NCBI GenBank assembly: GCA_021739765.1
Contig: JAIPBD010000027.1
Coordinates: 1 to 49,561, forward strand
Length of the DNA stretch: 49,561 nucleotides
Direction of reading: 5' to 3'
Origin: Melioribacteraceae bacterium
Lineage (GTDB): Bacteria > Bacteroidota > Ignavibacteria > Ignavibacteriales > Melioribacteraceae
Every line of letters starts with the position of its first letter. Within the stretch, counting starts at the first letter, position 1. The translations under genes were made by a program, and so were the position numbers. Positions 17,127-26,000 of this stretch are shown here, piece by piece. The notes under the pieces are model-generated. The model worked only from the letters and a program-made list of their open reading frames with translations. It searched no databases and was not told where the DNA came from.

Positions 17127-17387
17127 CTACTTTTGATAGACATCCTTTCGATGTCCGCTTTTTACTACAGTTACGGTTACAGAATTTTCGAATATTTGAT
17201 ACAGAATTCTATAATCTCCGACTCTAATTCTGTACTTTTCATCGTTTGTCAATTTCGTACAGCCTGAAGGTCTGGGATTTTTTGATAAATCATCAATCCC
17301 GGTTAGAATTCTGACCAGGTATTCTTGTGGTATTTTTTTGATTTCTTTTGCGGCAGATTTCTTAATCTGAATTTTATATTTTGCCAT
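17127..17387 (-). CDS. RelE/ParE-family toxin
   Basis: This encodes 86 residues. The KSAAKEIKKIPQ helix, NPRPSGCTKL loop, KYRIRVGDYRILYQI strand pair and the closing VKSGHRKDVY match the type II RelE/ParE superfamily. RelE-like members cut mRNA on the ribosome and ParE-like members poison gyrase; RVGDYRILY with GHRKDVY is nearer to the RelE side. The gene overlaps the upstream antitoxin by 14 nt, so translation is coupled. The adjacent gene and size leave little doubt about the module, but whether it is active is unknown. Confidence 0.9.
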   Translation of the reverse strand: MAKYKIQIKKSAAKEIKKIPQEYLVRILTGIDDLSKNPRPSGCTKLTNDEKYRIRVGDYRILYQIFENSVTVTVVKSGHRKDVYQK

Positions 17388-17604
17388 CCGCCTTCAGCTC
17401 ATCGAGTAATCTTTTGTATGAAATTACAGGCTCGGAAATTCTTTCCCGGAATGAGTCCAGATCCTCTTTGTCCTCTGTTAATTCCCGCAAGAGTAAATTG
17501 TTTATAATTTCCGAAATCGATGTGGAATTTTCGGCAGCTTTAACTTTTAAGGTCTTGTGAATTGCCGGATCAAAATATACAGTTGCCCTTTTTGTTAAAC
17601 CCAT
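17374..17604 (-). CDS. Ribbon-helix-helix antitoxin
   Basis: This encodes 76 residues. TKRATVYFDPAIHKTLKVKA is a ribbon-helix-helix DNA-binding N-terminus, and the acidic C-terminal part (ELTEDKEDLDSFRER, then SYKRLLDELKADGKI) would wrap the toxin. Such antitoxins repress their own operon together with the toxin. It is the first gene of the pair and shares 14 nt with the toxin gene. The DNA around 17640-17700, upstream of its start, is the likely operator region. Confidence 0.88.
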   Translation of the reverse strand: MGLTKRATVYFDPAIHKTLKVKAAENSTSISEIINNLLLRELTEDKEDLDSFRERISEPVISYKRLLDELKADGKI

Positions 17605-17711
17605 TTTTCCCTCATTTTTAAATGAAAAATAACATTATAACGCTAAAACGTCAACTCCCGTTTTCTATTTGGTCCTTATTCCGTGTAACCAAATAACTCA
17701 ACAAACATTCC

Positions 17712-17777
17712 GTTTCTGATTGAAATAGCATGTTTTTTAGAAATTCTTATCGGTCGATGGATCCCTAAATACCAAAA
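17712..17777 (+). repeat. Diverged direct repeat, copy 2 (right of the toxin-antitoxin pair)
   Basis: This copy has the core GTCGATGGATCCCTAAA at 17753-17769, one mismatch from copy 1, with matching upstream GTTTCT and GCATGTT blocks. The hairpin that is perfect in copy 1 is degenerate here. Confidence 0.6.
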
Positions 17778-17924
17778 TAAAATAGACCGACCGATATTCT
17801 GCGTACTTCGGGTTTCTAATACATTTCTAATAATTATGTTATAATTTCATATTTTTTATTGTTAAATGAGATTTACAGCGAGTGACGATCGTTTGGAATG
17901 CAGCAACTGTGGATAGAACTAAAA

Positions 17925-17952
17925 GCCAACCGAAGCGAGATCTTCGGTTGGC
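17925..17952 (-). terminator. Rho-independent terminator of the amylase gene
   Basis: GCCAACCGAAG and CTTCGGTTGGC form an 11-bp perfect stem with a 6-nt loop. On the minus strand it is followed by TTTTAGTT. It lies 9 nt after the stop of the GH13 gene. Confidence 0.8.
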
Positions 17953-17960
17953 GATAAATA

Positions 17961-20360
17961 TTAATTCAACTTAAATGCTTTCCAGCTAACACCATTTAAA
18001 GAAATGGATAATTTTCCGCCTTCAACTTTTTCGGTTTGGTCGGTAATAAGATTTTTTGCGGAATTTGCAGAATATAACTCGGGCAAGTTTAACTCAACTG
18101 ATTTGCCGGTTTTACTTTTATTAATAACTATTAGAACCCTCTCGTTAAAATCGCTTCGCACAAATGCGTAAATCTCTTTATCGGCTTGCAGAGCGAGGTA
18201 ATCACCATATCGTAACGCCGGGTGGTCGTTTCTCAGATTGATAATCTGTGAGACATTCTGAAGCATTTTAATTTCGTTTGAATTAAGTTCATCTCCAAAT
18301 CTCATCATTCGTCTGTTATCAGGATCGGATGCCCCGGTCATTCCGAATTCACTTCCGTAATAAACTACCGGAATTCCAGGAATTGAAAACATAAACGCAT
18401 AATACAATTCTGCAATTTTGTAATTCTCGGGATCATCAACTTTCGGTGGATTATTCCAGCCCTCTTCAATAGCCGACCACTGTTCAATTTTGAGGTCGCC
18501 ATCGGCATAAGCCATAAAACGGTTTTTGTCATGGCTATCCATAATATTTCCCATGACGTGGATTTCACCGTAGTAACCAAACGTCCTTTTCATTTCAGAA
18601 TCTAATTCAGCGAATGATTTTTCGGGAAGAATAAAAGCGGATTGCGCGGCATCATAAATGTTAAAATTAAACTGGGCGCTTAATTGGCCGTTATTTACAT
18701 AAGAACTGATCAAATCGTAATTGCCGAAAGTTTCGCCAATTTGATAAACCTTTGTTCCGTTTTCTGTTTCGATCTCTGCTTTAATTTTCTCAGTCAGTCT
18801 TCTCCAAAATTCGTTTGGAACGTGTTTGACCGCATCGTGGCGGAATCCATCCGCGCCAGTTTCTTTCAACCACCAAACCGCGTTGTCGGTCATGGCCTCA
18901 ATCGCTTCGGGGGAGCCGATATAATCAAATGAAGGAAGATAAGGTTCAAACCAAGTTGTTAATCTGTATTCATCCCAAAAGCGTAGATTTTTCCTTCCAT
19001 CTTCCAACTCAAGTTTCCCAAACCAATCACGATGTTCCTTAAAAAAAGGATGTTGTTCATGAACATGGTTGGAAACAAAATCAAGGAGAACTTTCATATC
19101 GTTTTCATGAGCAAGTTTTACGAGTTCTTTTAATTTCTCCATGCTTCCGAATCGGGATTCAACATTTTCATGATGAATCGGCCAGTAGCCATGATATCCG
19201 GAATACCAGCGGTGAGGCGCCGGATATTCTTGATATGCTTCATCCGGATTATCGTAAGCGGGGGAGATCCAGAGTGTATTTATTCCAAGATCAGAAAAAT
19301 AGCCTTCGTTGATTTTATTTATAATTCCCTCAAAATCACCACCGTTGTAATTAGCCTTTTCGCTTAATTCAGGATGACTGATTGGTGCGTTGATGCTTTT
19401 ATCTCCATCGCTAAATCGATCGGTAAGCAGCGAATAAATGACGGCATCTTCCCAAATAAATTTATTGTCGTTGGCCCGCACGACTCCATTTTCTAAAAAC
19501 GTAAATTGTGTGTTGCTTACATTTCCATTTCTTGTTACAGAAACCCTGAGCAGTTTTGAGCCGTTTAATGATTCTGAATCTAAAATCACCGTGAATCTAT
19601 TTCCGTCTATATCAATATTTTTGTTTGGAACAACTGAATTGTTAATCAGTGCTTTGATGTCCAATCTTGAGAGTGTTGGACTGCTATTCGCCTCAGTATA
19701 AATAAAACTTAAAGCGGTTTTAGATTCCCTAAAATTAGATGCGGCGGTATGCAAAAACGCGCCAATATTTTCAGTGCTCTCAACTTTAATAATGGAATTA
19801 AATGATCCAGATCCATTCGAAATTTTCTCGGGATTAATTGGATCAACAATCTCTTCGCCATCAAGGAAAAATTTGTATTGATAAGTACCGGGCTCCAAAG
19901 GAACAGATATTTCAAAAATGCCGTCCCCGTTCTGATCCGTCATCGGGAGATTATTTCTGTCCCAACTATTAAATTGCCCGAAGAGTGTGAGTTTTTTAAA
20001 CTCTCGCTCAGGTTGATATTGAAAAGTGACGGATGGGATTTTTTTTGCACGAATCGGAATTGCATATTCGGAATCATTTAAAATGAATTTTTGGAATGTT
20101 AATCCGGCGAAATCGTCATTTACTTTTATTACCAAATCCTTTGTTGCCGGGAGATAATCAACTTCCAAATCGGGGTTTTGTAATAATTTGATATCGTACG
20201 ATTCCGAATAGAATAAATCACTGATAACAACTTCCCGTGTTTCACCGGAAATAAGATTGAGGGTAGGAATAATCTCCGTAAAATCGTCGGAAGTTGAATT
20301 TGAGGAACAAGCGGAAAGAAGAATCGAAAATACAAAAAGTGAATGCCAATACTTTTTCAT
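17961..20360 (-). CDS. GH13 alpha-amylase-family lipoprotein with CBM48-like domain
   Basis: This encodes 799 residues. LLSACSS is a lipobox, so the protein is anchored in the envelope. An N-terminal Ig-like part is followed (about 95-190) by a glycogen-binding CBM48/AMPK-type domain (LFGQFNSWDRN, then GTYQYKFFLDG). The GH13 barrel starts near residue 300 (DRFSDGD). Catalytic residues are visible: nucleophile Asp in GFRHDAVKH (about 510), acid/base Glu in QIGETFG (about 543) and transition-state Asp in DSHDKNRF (about 612). DFVSNHV is conserved region I. It likely degrades alpha-glucans or maltodextrins in the periplasm. AAGGA is 5 nt from the second of two adjacent ATGs, so 20360 is preferred over 20363. 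Confidence 0.92.
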   Translation of the reverse strand: MKKYWHSLFVFSILLSACSSNSTSDDFTEIIPTLNLISGETREVVISDLFYSESYDIKLLQNPDLEVDYLPATKDLVIKVNDDFAGLTFQKFILNDSEYAIPIRAKKIPSVTFQYQPEREFKKLTLFGQFNSWDRNNLPMTDQNGDGIFEISVPLEPGTYQYKFFLDGEEIVDPINPEKISNGSGSFNSIIKVESTENIGAFLHTAASNFRESKTALSFIYTEANSSPTLSRLDIKALINNSVVPNKNIDIDGNRFTVILDSESLNGSKLLRVSVTRNGNVSNTQFTFLENGVVRANDNKFIWEDAVIYSLLTDRFSDGDKSINAPISHPELSEKANYNGGDFEGIINKINEGYFSDLGINTLWISPAYDNPDEAYQEYPAPHRWYSGYHGYWPIHHENVESRFGSMEKLKELVKLAHENDMKVLLDFVSNHVHEQHPFFKEHRDWFGKLELEDGRKNLRFWDEYRLTTWFEPYLPSFDYIGSPEAIEAMTDNAVWWLKETGADGFRHDAVKHVPNEFWRRLTEKIKAEIETENGTKVYQIGETFGNYDLISSYVNNGQLSAQFNFNIYDAAQSAFILPEKSFAELDSEMKRTFGYYGEIHVMGNIMDSHDKNRFMAYADGDLKIEQWSAIEEGWNNPPKVDDPENYKIAELYYAFMFSIPGIPVVYYGSEFGMTGASDPDNRRMMRFGDELNSNEIKMLQNVSQIINLRNDHPALRYGDYLALQADKEIYAFVRSDFNERVLIVINKSKTGKSVELNLPELYSANSAKNLITDQTEKVEGGKLSISLNGVSWKAFKLN

Positions 20361-20424
20361 CATATTCCTTGTAGTTAAATAGTGAATTTAGGAACAAAAA
20401 AAACAAACAGAGATCGCCAAATAA

Positions 20425-21084
20425 TTAGTCGAAATTCTCTATATATTCTTCTAGCGCGTCGATTGAGGAGACATGAAATACGTTTTTGTATTTACTTAAT
20501 ACTTCAGAGTGATCGCCGGAAAGAGCTTGCCCGCCGACAATTATTTTTTGATCCGGATGATGTCGCTTAATCTCTTCAATTAATTTAAGTAAACGAATTA
20601 CATTTATGTAGAAATTAATTGAGATACCTACCACATCCGGCTGTTTGAGCCCAATTTCTTTTATAACTTCATTTTGCGGCATATTTGCACCGTAGAATCT
20701 TGCGTTCCAACCTTTAAGTTCAAAGAAGTCTGCAATAATTCGAGGTCCAATTTCATGAAATTCCTTATCAACACAAGTTATAATTACAGATTTGCCATTT
20801 CGCGGAGTTTTCATTATTTGCGGGTACATTAATGTAAGCATCGATTCTGTAATTTTGGTGGCGACGTGTTCAGCGGCAATCGACGAGCGATCGTTCTCCC
20901 ACATGGAGCCGATCCAATACATCGAACGTTGGATGAGGCTTATGTAGATATCTTTTAAATTTACACCTTGCTCAAGAAGGTCTGTGATTATTTTTGCACA
21001 TTCCGATTTATTCCCTTCAAGTAGGTTATCTAGGTAACTAAGGTAGACTGATTCTGGTATCATCAAATTTTCACTTTTTAGCAT
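20425..21084 (-). CDS. Stand-alone cobalamin-binding protein with CarH-like photosensor motif
   Basis: This encodes 219 residues: an N-terminal four-helix cap (B12-binding_2 type, to about 90) and a Rossmann-like B12-binding domain (about 98-205). W62 and E72-H73 give the spacing W-x9-E-H seen in the cap of CarH/LitR photoreceptors that bind adenosylcobalamin. E108-x-H110-x-x-G113 matches their lower-ligand motif. No MerR DNA-binding domain or methyltransferase is fused, so an output partner must be supplied in trans. The start is the ATG at 21084, since the earlier TTG at 21090 is less likely. It lies 26 nt downstream of a PAP2-type gene on the same strand. It could also be a corrinoid carrier for a methyltransferase, but no such gene is near. 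Confidence 0.8.
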   Translation of the reverse strand: MLKSENLMIPESVYLSYLDNLLEGNKSECAKIITDLLEQGVNLKDIYISLIQRSMYWIGSMWENDRSSIAAEHVATKITESMLTLMYPQIMKTPRNGKSVIITCVDKEFHEIGPRIIADFFELKGWNARFYGANMPQNEVIKEIGLKQPDVVGISINFYINVIRLLKLIEEIKRHHPDQKIIVGGQALSGDHSEVLSKYKNVFHVSSIDALEEYIENFD

Positions 21085-21110
21085 AAACAATAATCCGGGT
21101 GAAATAATTC

Positions 21111-21749
21111 CTAAACATTAAAATCAAATAAACGATTTAAAATCCTTTTTGAAAAAATATAAGCGGCAAATCCAAAAAAGGGTGCCGCGAAAACGTCAAC
21201 TGAATAATGAACATGCTGAATAATTACAGCGCTACCAGTAAGAATCGTTCCTAAAAGGAATATGTTTCTATAAACTTTTGTCTGCGAATTTAAGAATAAA
21301 ATAAACATAGATGAAGTGTGCCCGGAAAAAAATAAATCATTTAGGAAAGTTCGGCCGCCGCCAAAAAAAGCCACAGTAGGATCAATTAATGGAATTATTG
21401 TTTCCGGCGCTTGAAATGGTGTCAGATATAAAGTACACATCCTCAATATTACACTTACGGCAGCGGATAAAAATGCCAGCAGCAGAATTCGCGGATACCT
21501 AAAAAGATGAACAAATAGTAGAACAATTCCACCGTAGATAAGTATAAATGTAAACCATGTTAAATCAACCGGAGTAAACAAGGATAGAATCGGATCAGCT
21601 ATTCTAATGTTTTGTCGATCCTCCACAAAGTGAAGCATTTGTGACATGCTAAACATCGCGAGAGGAAATATTATTACAACAAACAAAAATCCAAATCTAA
21701 ATTTATTATCTTTGAATTCATTTTTCCAATTATTCAGAGTATTTTCCAC
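21111..21749 (-). CDS. PAP2 / sphingomyelin-synthase-like membrane phosphatase
   Basis: This encodes 212 residues with about six membrane helices. FLNDLFFSGHTSSMFIL and VHYSVDVFAAPFFGF carry the SGHT and H-Y-S-V-D catalytic motifs of the PAP2_C family, which includes sphingomyelin/ceramide phosphotransferases and lipid phosphatases. It probably dephosphorylates or transfers a head group of a lipid at the membrane face; the substrate is unknown. It is the first gene of a two-gene unit with the cobalamin-binding protein. Confidence 0.82.
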   Translation of the reverse strand: MENTLNNWKNEFKDNKFRFGFLFVVIIFPLAMFSMSQMLHFVEDRQNIRIADPILSLFTPVDLTWFTFILIYGGIVLLFVHLFRYPRILLLAFLSAAVSVILRMCTLYLTPFQAPETIIPLIDPTVAFFGGGRTFLNDLFFSGHTSSMFILFLNSQTKVYRNIFLLGTILTGSAVIIQHVHYSVDVFAAPFFGFAAYIFSKRILNRLFDFNV

Positions 21750-21827
21750 AGCACTAAATTAGTTTTTCAAAATTGCTCCAAAGTTAACAACCGCAAAGCC
21801 GATTCTCAATCTATTAATTGAATGCTG

Positions 21828-22358
21828 TTAAATTTTTCTAGTGTATTTTATTTGCCAATTGATCGACCATGTTTTCCCGCTATCTTTCGACATTTCCCAA
21901 TTCCAGTCAAATTCTTCTTCGGTAATATTGTACCAAACCATTCGTTGCATCAATAAATTTCCATTCGGAGCTTCAAACTCACGGGAAAGAATCATTTTCC
22001 TTTCAGCAAACTCACCTACAAAATCCAAATAGCTTCCTTGATTATCAACCCATGTTTGTTTCCATTTTCCGGATCTGGCATCAAATAAGGAATAACTTTT
22101 TCCAACTAACCCGATTGTTTCACTCCCATCAAAATTTTCGGAGATCACACACGAACCAAGGATTTTCTCAATTACATTTTCGCCGACTTGTTCTCTTCCT
22201 TCTGCGTCTTTCCAAACAGCTTTCCACTCTCCGATCCAGAAATCAAATTGAGATGCTTCGGGCTGAGAACATGGAATTTGTTGTTGATTTTGTGCGCTCA
22301 TATTTATCCCCCAAACAATTAACAAATTAAATAGGATTAGAATTGTTTTTCTCTTCAT
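21828..22358 (-). CDS. Exported DUF1579-like protein
   Basis: This encodes 176 residues with a signal peptide (IVWGINMSAQ). The mature part holds ASQFDFWIGEWKAVWKD, NVIEKILGSCVISENFDG, then SLFDARSGKWKQTWVDNQG, an organisation like the DUF1579 lipocalin-type family. The beta-rich body ends in SINWQIKYTRK. The function of the family is unknown, and no catalytic residues can be assigned. It is a single gene with about 78 nt to the PAP2 gene downstream. Confidence 0.65.
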   Translation of the reverse strand: MKRKTILILFNLLIVWGINMSAQNQQQIPCSQPEASQFDFWIGEWKAVWKDAEGREQVGENVIEKILGSCVISENFDGSETIGLVGKSYSLFDARSGKWKQTWVDNQGSYLDFVGEFAERKMILSREFEAPNGNLLMQRMVWYNITEEEFDWNWEMSKDSGKTWSINWQIKYTRKI

Positions 22359-22500
22359 AAAATCCCTCTCTTAGTTTCGATTAATTCGATAAAATAGGAA
22401 ATGTAGATCAAATTACTGATGACTAATTTTTGGGAGTAAATCGGACATTTGGTGTTTGTTTTGTTCGGAAAACGTGTGAACGAGATAATTTTTAAGACGT

Positions 22501-22962
22501 TTATATTTTTCTGAAAAGTTTTAAGAAAAATCGAATTACTTTGTGGCCGCCATCAACCGGATTTAGATGTAGCATCGGACACCCTTTTTCAATTAATGAA
22601 ATTCCGTTTTCTTTACAAAAATCAACAGTTCCTTGATAAAAACTCCCGTTACCAAGTGTACTGTGAAGCCACATTTTGGAAATTCCCAATTCTTTGCATT
22701 GATTTGCAATCGTTAAACTGATTTCCGGCCTTGTCGCAACAAAAACTCCCTCAACTTTTTCAGATATTACCGAGAGATTCGGATAACACTTATCACCTTC
22801 AATTACATCAGCATTTGGATTGATTGGAAAAACATTATAGCCGGATTCTTTGAATTTTTTGTAAATCGCGTTACCAACTTCGGTTTTAGGATTTCGGGAA
22901 ACTCCCGCGATTGCAATGTTTTTTAGATTGAGAAACTCTTTTACCTTTTGATTGTAGTCCAT
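22501..22962 (-). CDS. CoA-binding domain protein (YccU family)
   Basis: This encodes 153 residues forming one Rossmann CoA_binding_2 domain: NIAIAGVSRNPKTEVGNAIY at the N-terminus, then YNVFPINPNADVIEG, VFVATRPE and the C-terminal KGCPMLHLNP. Such proteins resemble the CoA-binding half of succinyl-CoA synthetase and lack catalytic parts. Their role is unknown. The ATG at 22962 is preferred, with GGAG 6 nt upstream, over a TTG four codons earlier that overlaps that site. Confidence 0.88.
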   Translation of the reverse strand: MDYNQKVKEFLNLKNIAIAGVSRNPKTEVGNAIYKKFKESGYNVFPINPNADVIEGDKCYPNLSVISEKVEGVFVATRPEISLTIANQCKELGISKMWLHSTLGNGSFYQGTVDFCKENGISLIEKGCPMLHLNPVDGGHKVIRFFLKLFRKI

Positions 22963-23037
22963 TACTTTCTCCAACGATTAAATAACAGATTTATAATTTA
23001 TATGATTTGATGAGATTACAATCAGTTTGAAAGTACT

Positions 23038-26000
23038 TTAGAATCTTTTGGCAATTACGACCGGCTCTTTTATAACCTCAACCGTTCCCGAATATTCATC
23101 GATTGCTTCTATTAATAATATATAAATTCCAATTTTTAAGGTCTTTCCGTTTTCATCAAATCCATCAAAAATAAACGATCCTTGAGCACCGGAAATTGAA
23201 TTATTTATCAGTGTTCGAACGAGGCGACCCCTACTGTCGAATACCTTTACTCGAATCTGCGCTATGGGTTTGGATAGATTATATTTTATCAATGTAAAAT
23301 CTTCAAATCCGTCCGAATCGGGGGAAAACGGGTTAGGAGAAATAGTAACTTTCGCGGATGAACTTACATCTTCAACCAGAATTGAATTTCGTTCCCATGG
23401 TGTTGCGCCTTTGGAGTCGGCTGAACTGCTCCAGTTATCAGGATCATTTGAGATTATAAAAGGACTCATCCGTTCGAGCGATTTTCCGGTAGTGGAAAAC
23501 AAATTAGGATTGTGCCAGCTTTCCGAATAATTCACCGAATCGATTTGCTCCCCGTATAAATTGAATACCGAAATTGATTCACCGGAATTGGAAAGGCTAA
23601 AACTCATATTTGAAATTTGAACAAATTCATTATCCATCAAATTTGGATAAGAATTATAGAACGATGAATCATTCGAAAGCACAAAATAGTTTTTAGCGGG
23701 AATTTTCAAACTATTCTCCGACAAATAATAGCTTCCCGATCCGTCGGTGAAACGCCATCCGCCAAGGTTTATTTCCGATTCGGAATTATTATAGAATTCT
23801 ATAAATTCAGCATTATCGACGCCCGCATCAAACATAATTTCGTTAATAATTAAATTCGATTTTTCATAATGAGGCACGCCACTAATCGAGTTTGCCGTAC
23901 CCGGCGTTGAACCGGATTCAGAAATTGAGTTCCGCCAATTTGAGGAATCTGACGAAGCAGAACCTAAACTTAACCGTTCCAACGATCTCCCCTTTTTGAT
24001 TTCCCAATTGTCGTTGTAAAAGAGAGAATCTATTGTTGCCCCACGTGAATCAAGGATTATTATTCCATCTGATGTATTCCCCAGGCTAGGTATGTCAAGA
24101 ATCTGAAGATATTCGCCCGGAGCAATTACGATATCGTTTGAAGACAATGTTCGAAATTTAATCTCCGGTAAAAGATCTGTGATTTTCCATCCGTTTAAGT
24201 TGATTGTATTTTCAGTTGAATTAAAAATCTCGAACCATTCCTTTTGGTCATTTTCGGGATTAATCATAATCTCCGAGATTTGAACATCGTTTCTCGAGAA
24301 ACCCGTAGAAAGTATTGAACTTTGAAAGTTGTTAAAAGTGTCTTGATCAGCTTCATAATTGATAACGGCAGATATTTTTAATTGTCCGAGTATTGATATA
24401 TCTGAACTCGTCGTAATAAAAACTGAATCTTTTGATTCCAAAGCAATACCATTTACAGTTTCAAAAAAGTTTATATTTTCTCCGTAGTAGAAATTTACCG
24501 AATACGAATCGGCGCTTTTGTCACCAAAGTTCTCTACTAATAAAGAAAACTTAACCGCTTCACCATCAACAGGGAATTCAGGTTCGGAAATTATTTGCTT
24601 TGCGATAAGATCATAATCTTTTGAAGAGACGCTGTTTATGCGTCCGGGTGTTGCGTTGTAAACAGCAATAGAGGACAACCAATTTGATGAATTTACCGAT
24701 TCAATTTCTGTATCAATTCTTTCAAGCGATTTTCCGGAAGTAAGATTGTAGTTATCATCGTAAAAAAGCGAATCGATTGTTCGGTTGTAAAAATCCTTTA
24801 GTACTACTCCATCAGCATCATTATTTAGATTTGCAAAAGCAAATTTGTACAAATTGCCCGGAATATTAGGGTAATAATCAAGAATTAACGAATCCTTCGC
24901 GACCACCAAATATTCATTGGGAAGCAAAACCAAACTATCCTTAAATATTGAAATTGACGGAGAAATTACAACATCACTCAATTTCCAATCCAACATGTTT
25001 ATTTCATAAATAGACCTGTTAAAAATTTCTATCCACTCCGGCTCACCATCTAAAGGCGTGCTCATCACTTCATTTATTACCAAACTATACTGTGGATATG
25101 TCGGTTTGATCATAATTTCCAGGATATTATTGTTTTGATTTTGATCTAAATCCAAATCAGCTTTTGCAATTAATTTCCTATCTGAAACTACGCCTTCAAT
25201 TTTATAATTAAAGGAAATTATAGCGGAATCTCCGCCGGTTATATTAATTCCCACGATTGTTTCTAAAATCTGATTCGCCTCATCAAAAAGTGAAAGGGAA
25301 AAAATTTGATCCAATTTCCCGACATTTCTTACGTTACATGAGATCGAAACTGTATCCCCGATTAAAGGGAACTTTGGGTAAATTGAATACGATTGAATTG
25401 CCAGATCAATATCTTTCTGAGACAACGAGTTTATTAATCCCGGAGTCGCTTTTTGGGGAGAATCGGATGATCCCCAATTTTTATCATCATTCGAAGAGAT
25501 TAAAACATTTATTCGCTCCAACGAATTTTGGGGTTTTGTAATCCAATTTGAGGTGTAATTCACACTGTCAACAACGGCACCACTTTCGTCGATTAATTTC
25601 AAATCATCGCCTGAATTGTTTAATGAAGGCAATGAAATGATCAAAGTGTCAAAATCGTTTGAATAATAATCGACTACACTGGATCCTGCTGAAAGAACTA
25701 AGTAGTCTTTTAAAAGAACATCCTGTTTAATTTCAATGGAAGTAGAACGATCCTGCACTCTCCATCCATTTAAGTTGATTGTATTGATACTAGTATTATT
25801 GAATATTTCGATCCATTCAGGTTCGCCGTCTGTTGGTGCAGGCATTATTTCATTTATCACGATATCATTAAATCTGAACGAAGGAATTATCACCAAATCT
25901 ATATTATTGTTCGTATGACCTTCATCCAAATCCGAGAATATTTCAACAGAGTGGAATCGTTTTTGGGTAATATTGATAGAAAAAAAATCGAATGTAACAA

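Larger units (their letters stand above)
17605..17960. other. Intergenic stretch holding repeat copy 2 and a terminator
   Basis: No gene is visible in these 356 bases. They contain the upstream region of the antitoxin gene, the second direct repeat (17712-17777), an AT-rich part (17821-17880) and the amylase terminator (17925-17952). Confidence 0.6.

Noticed and set aside
17127-17604. Possible ParE gyrase toxin
   Set aside because: The sequence cannot separate RelE from ParE reliably; RVGDYRILY and the C-terminal GHRKDVY are nearer RelE, so only the superfamily is stated.
20425-21084. Corrinoid protein of a methanol/methylamine methyltransferase system
   Set aside because: No methyltransferase or reductive activase is near, and the W-x9-EH cap motif is that of photosensors; kept only as an alternative.
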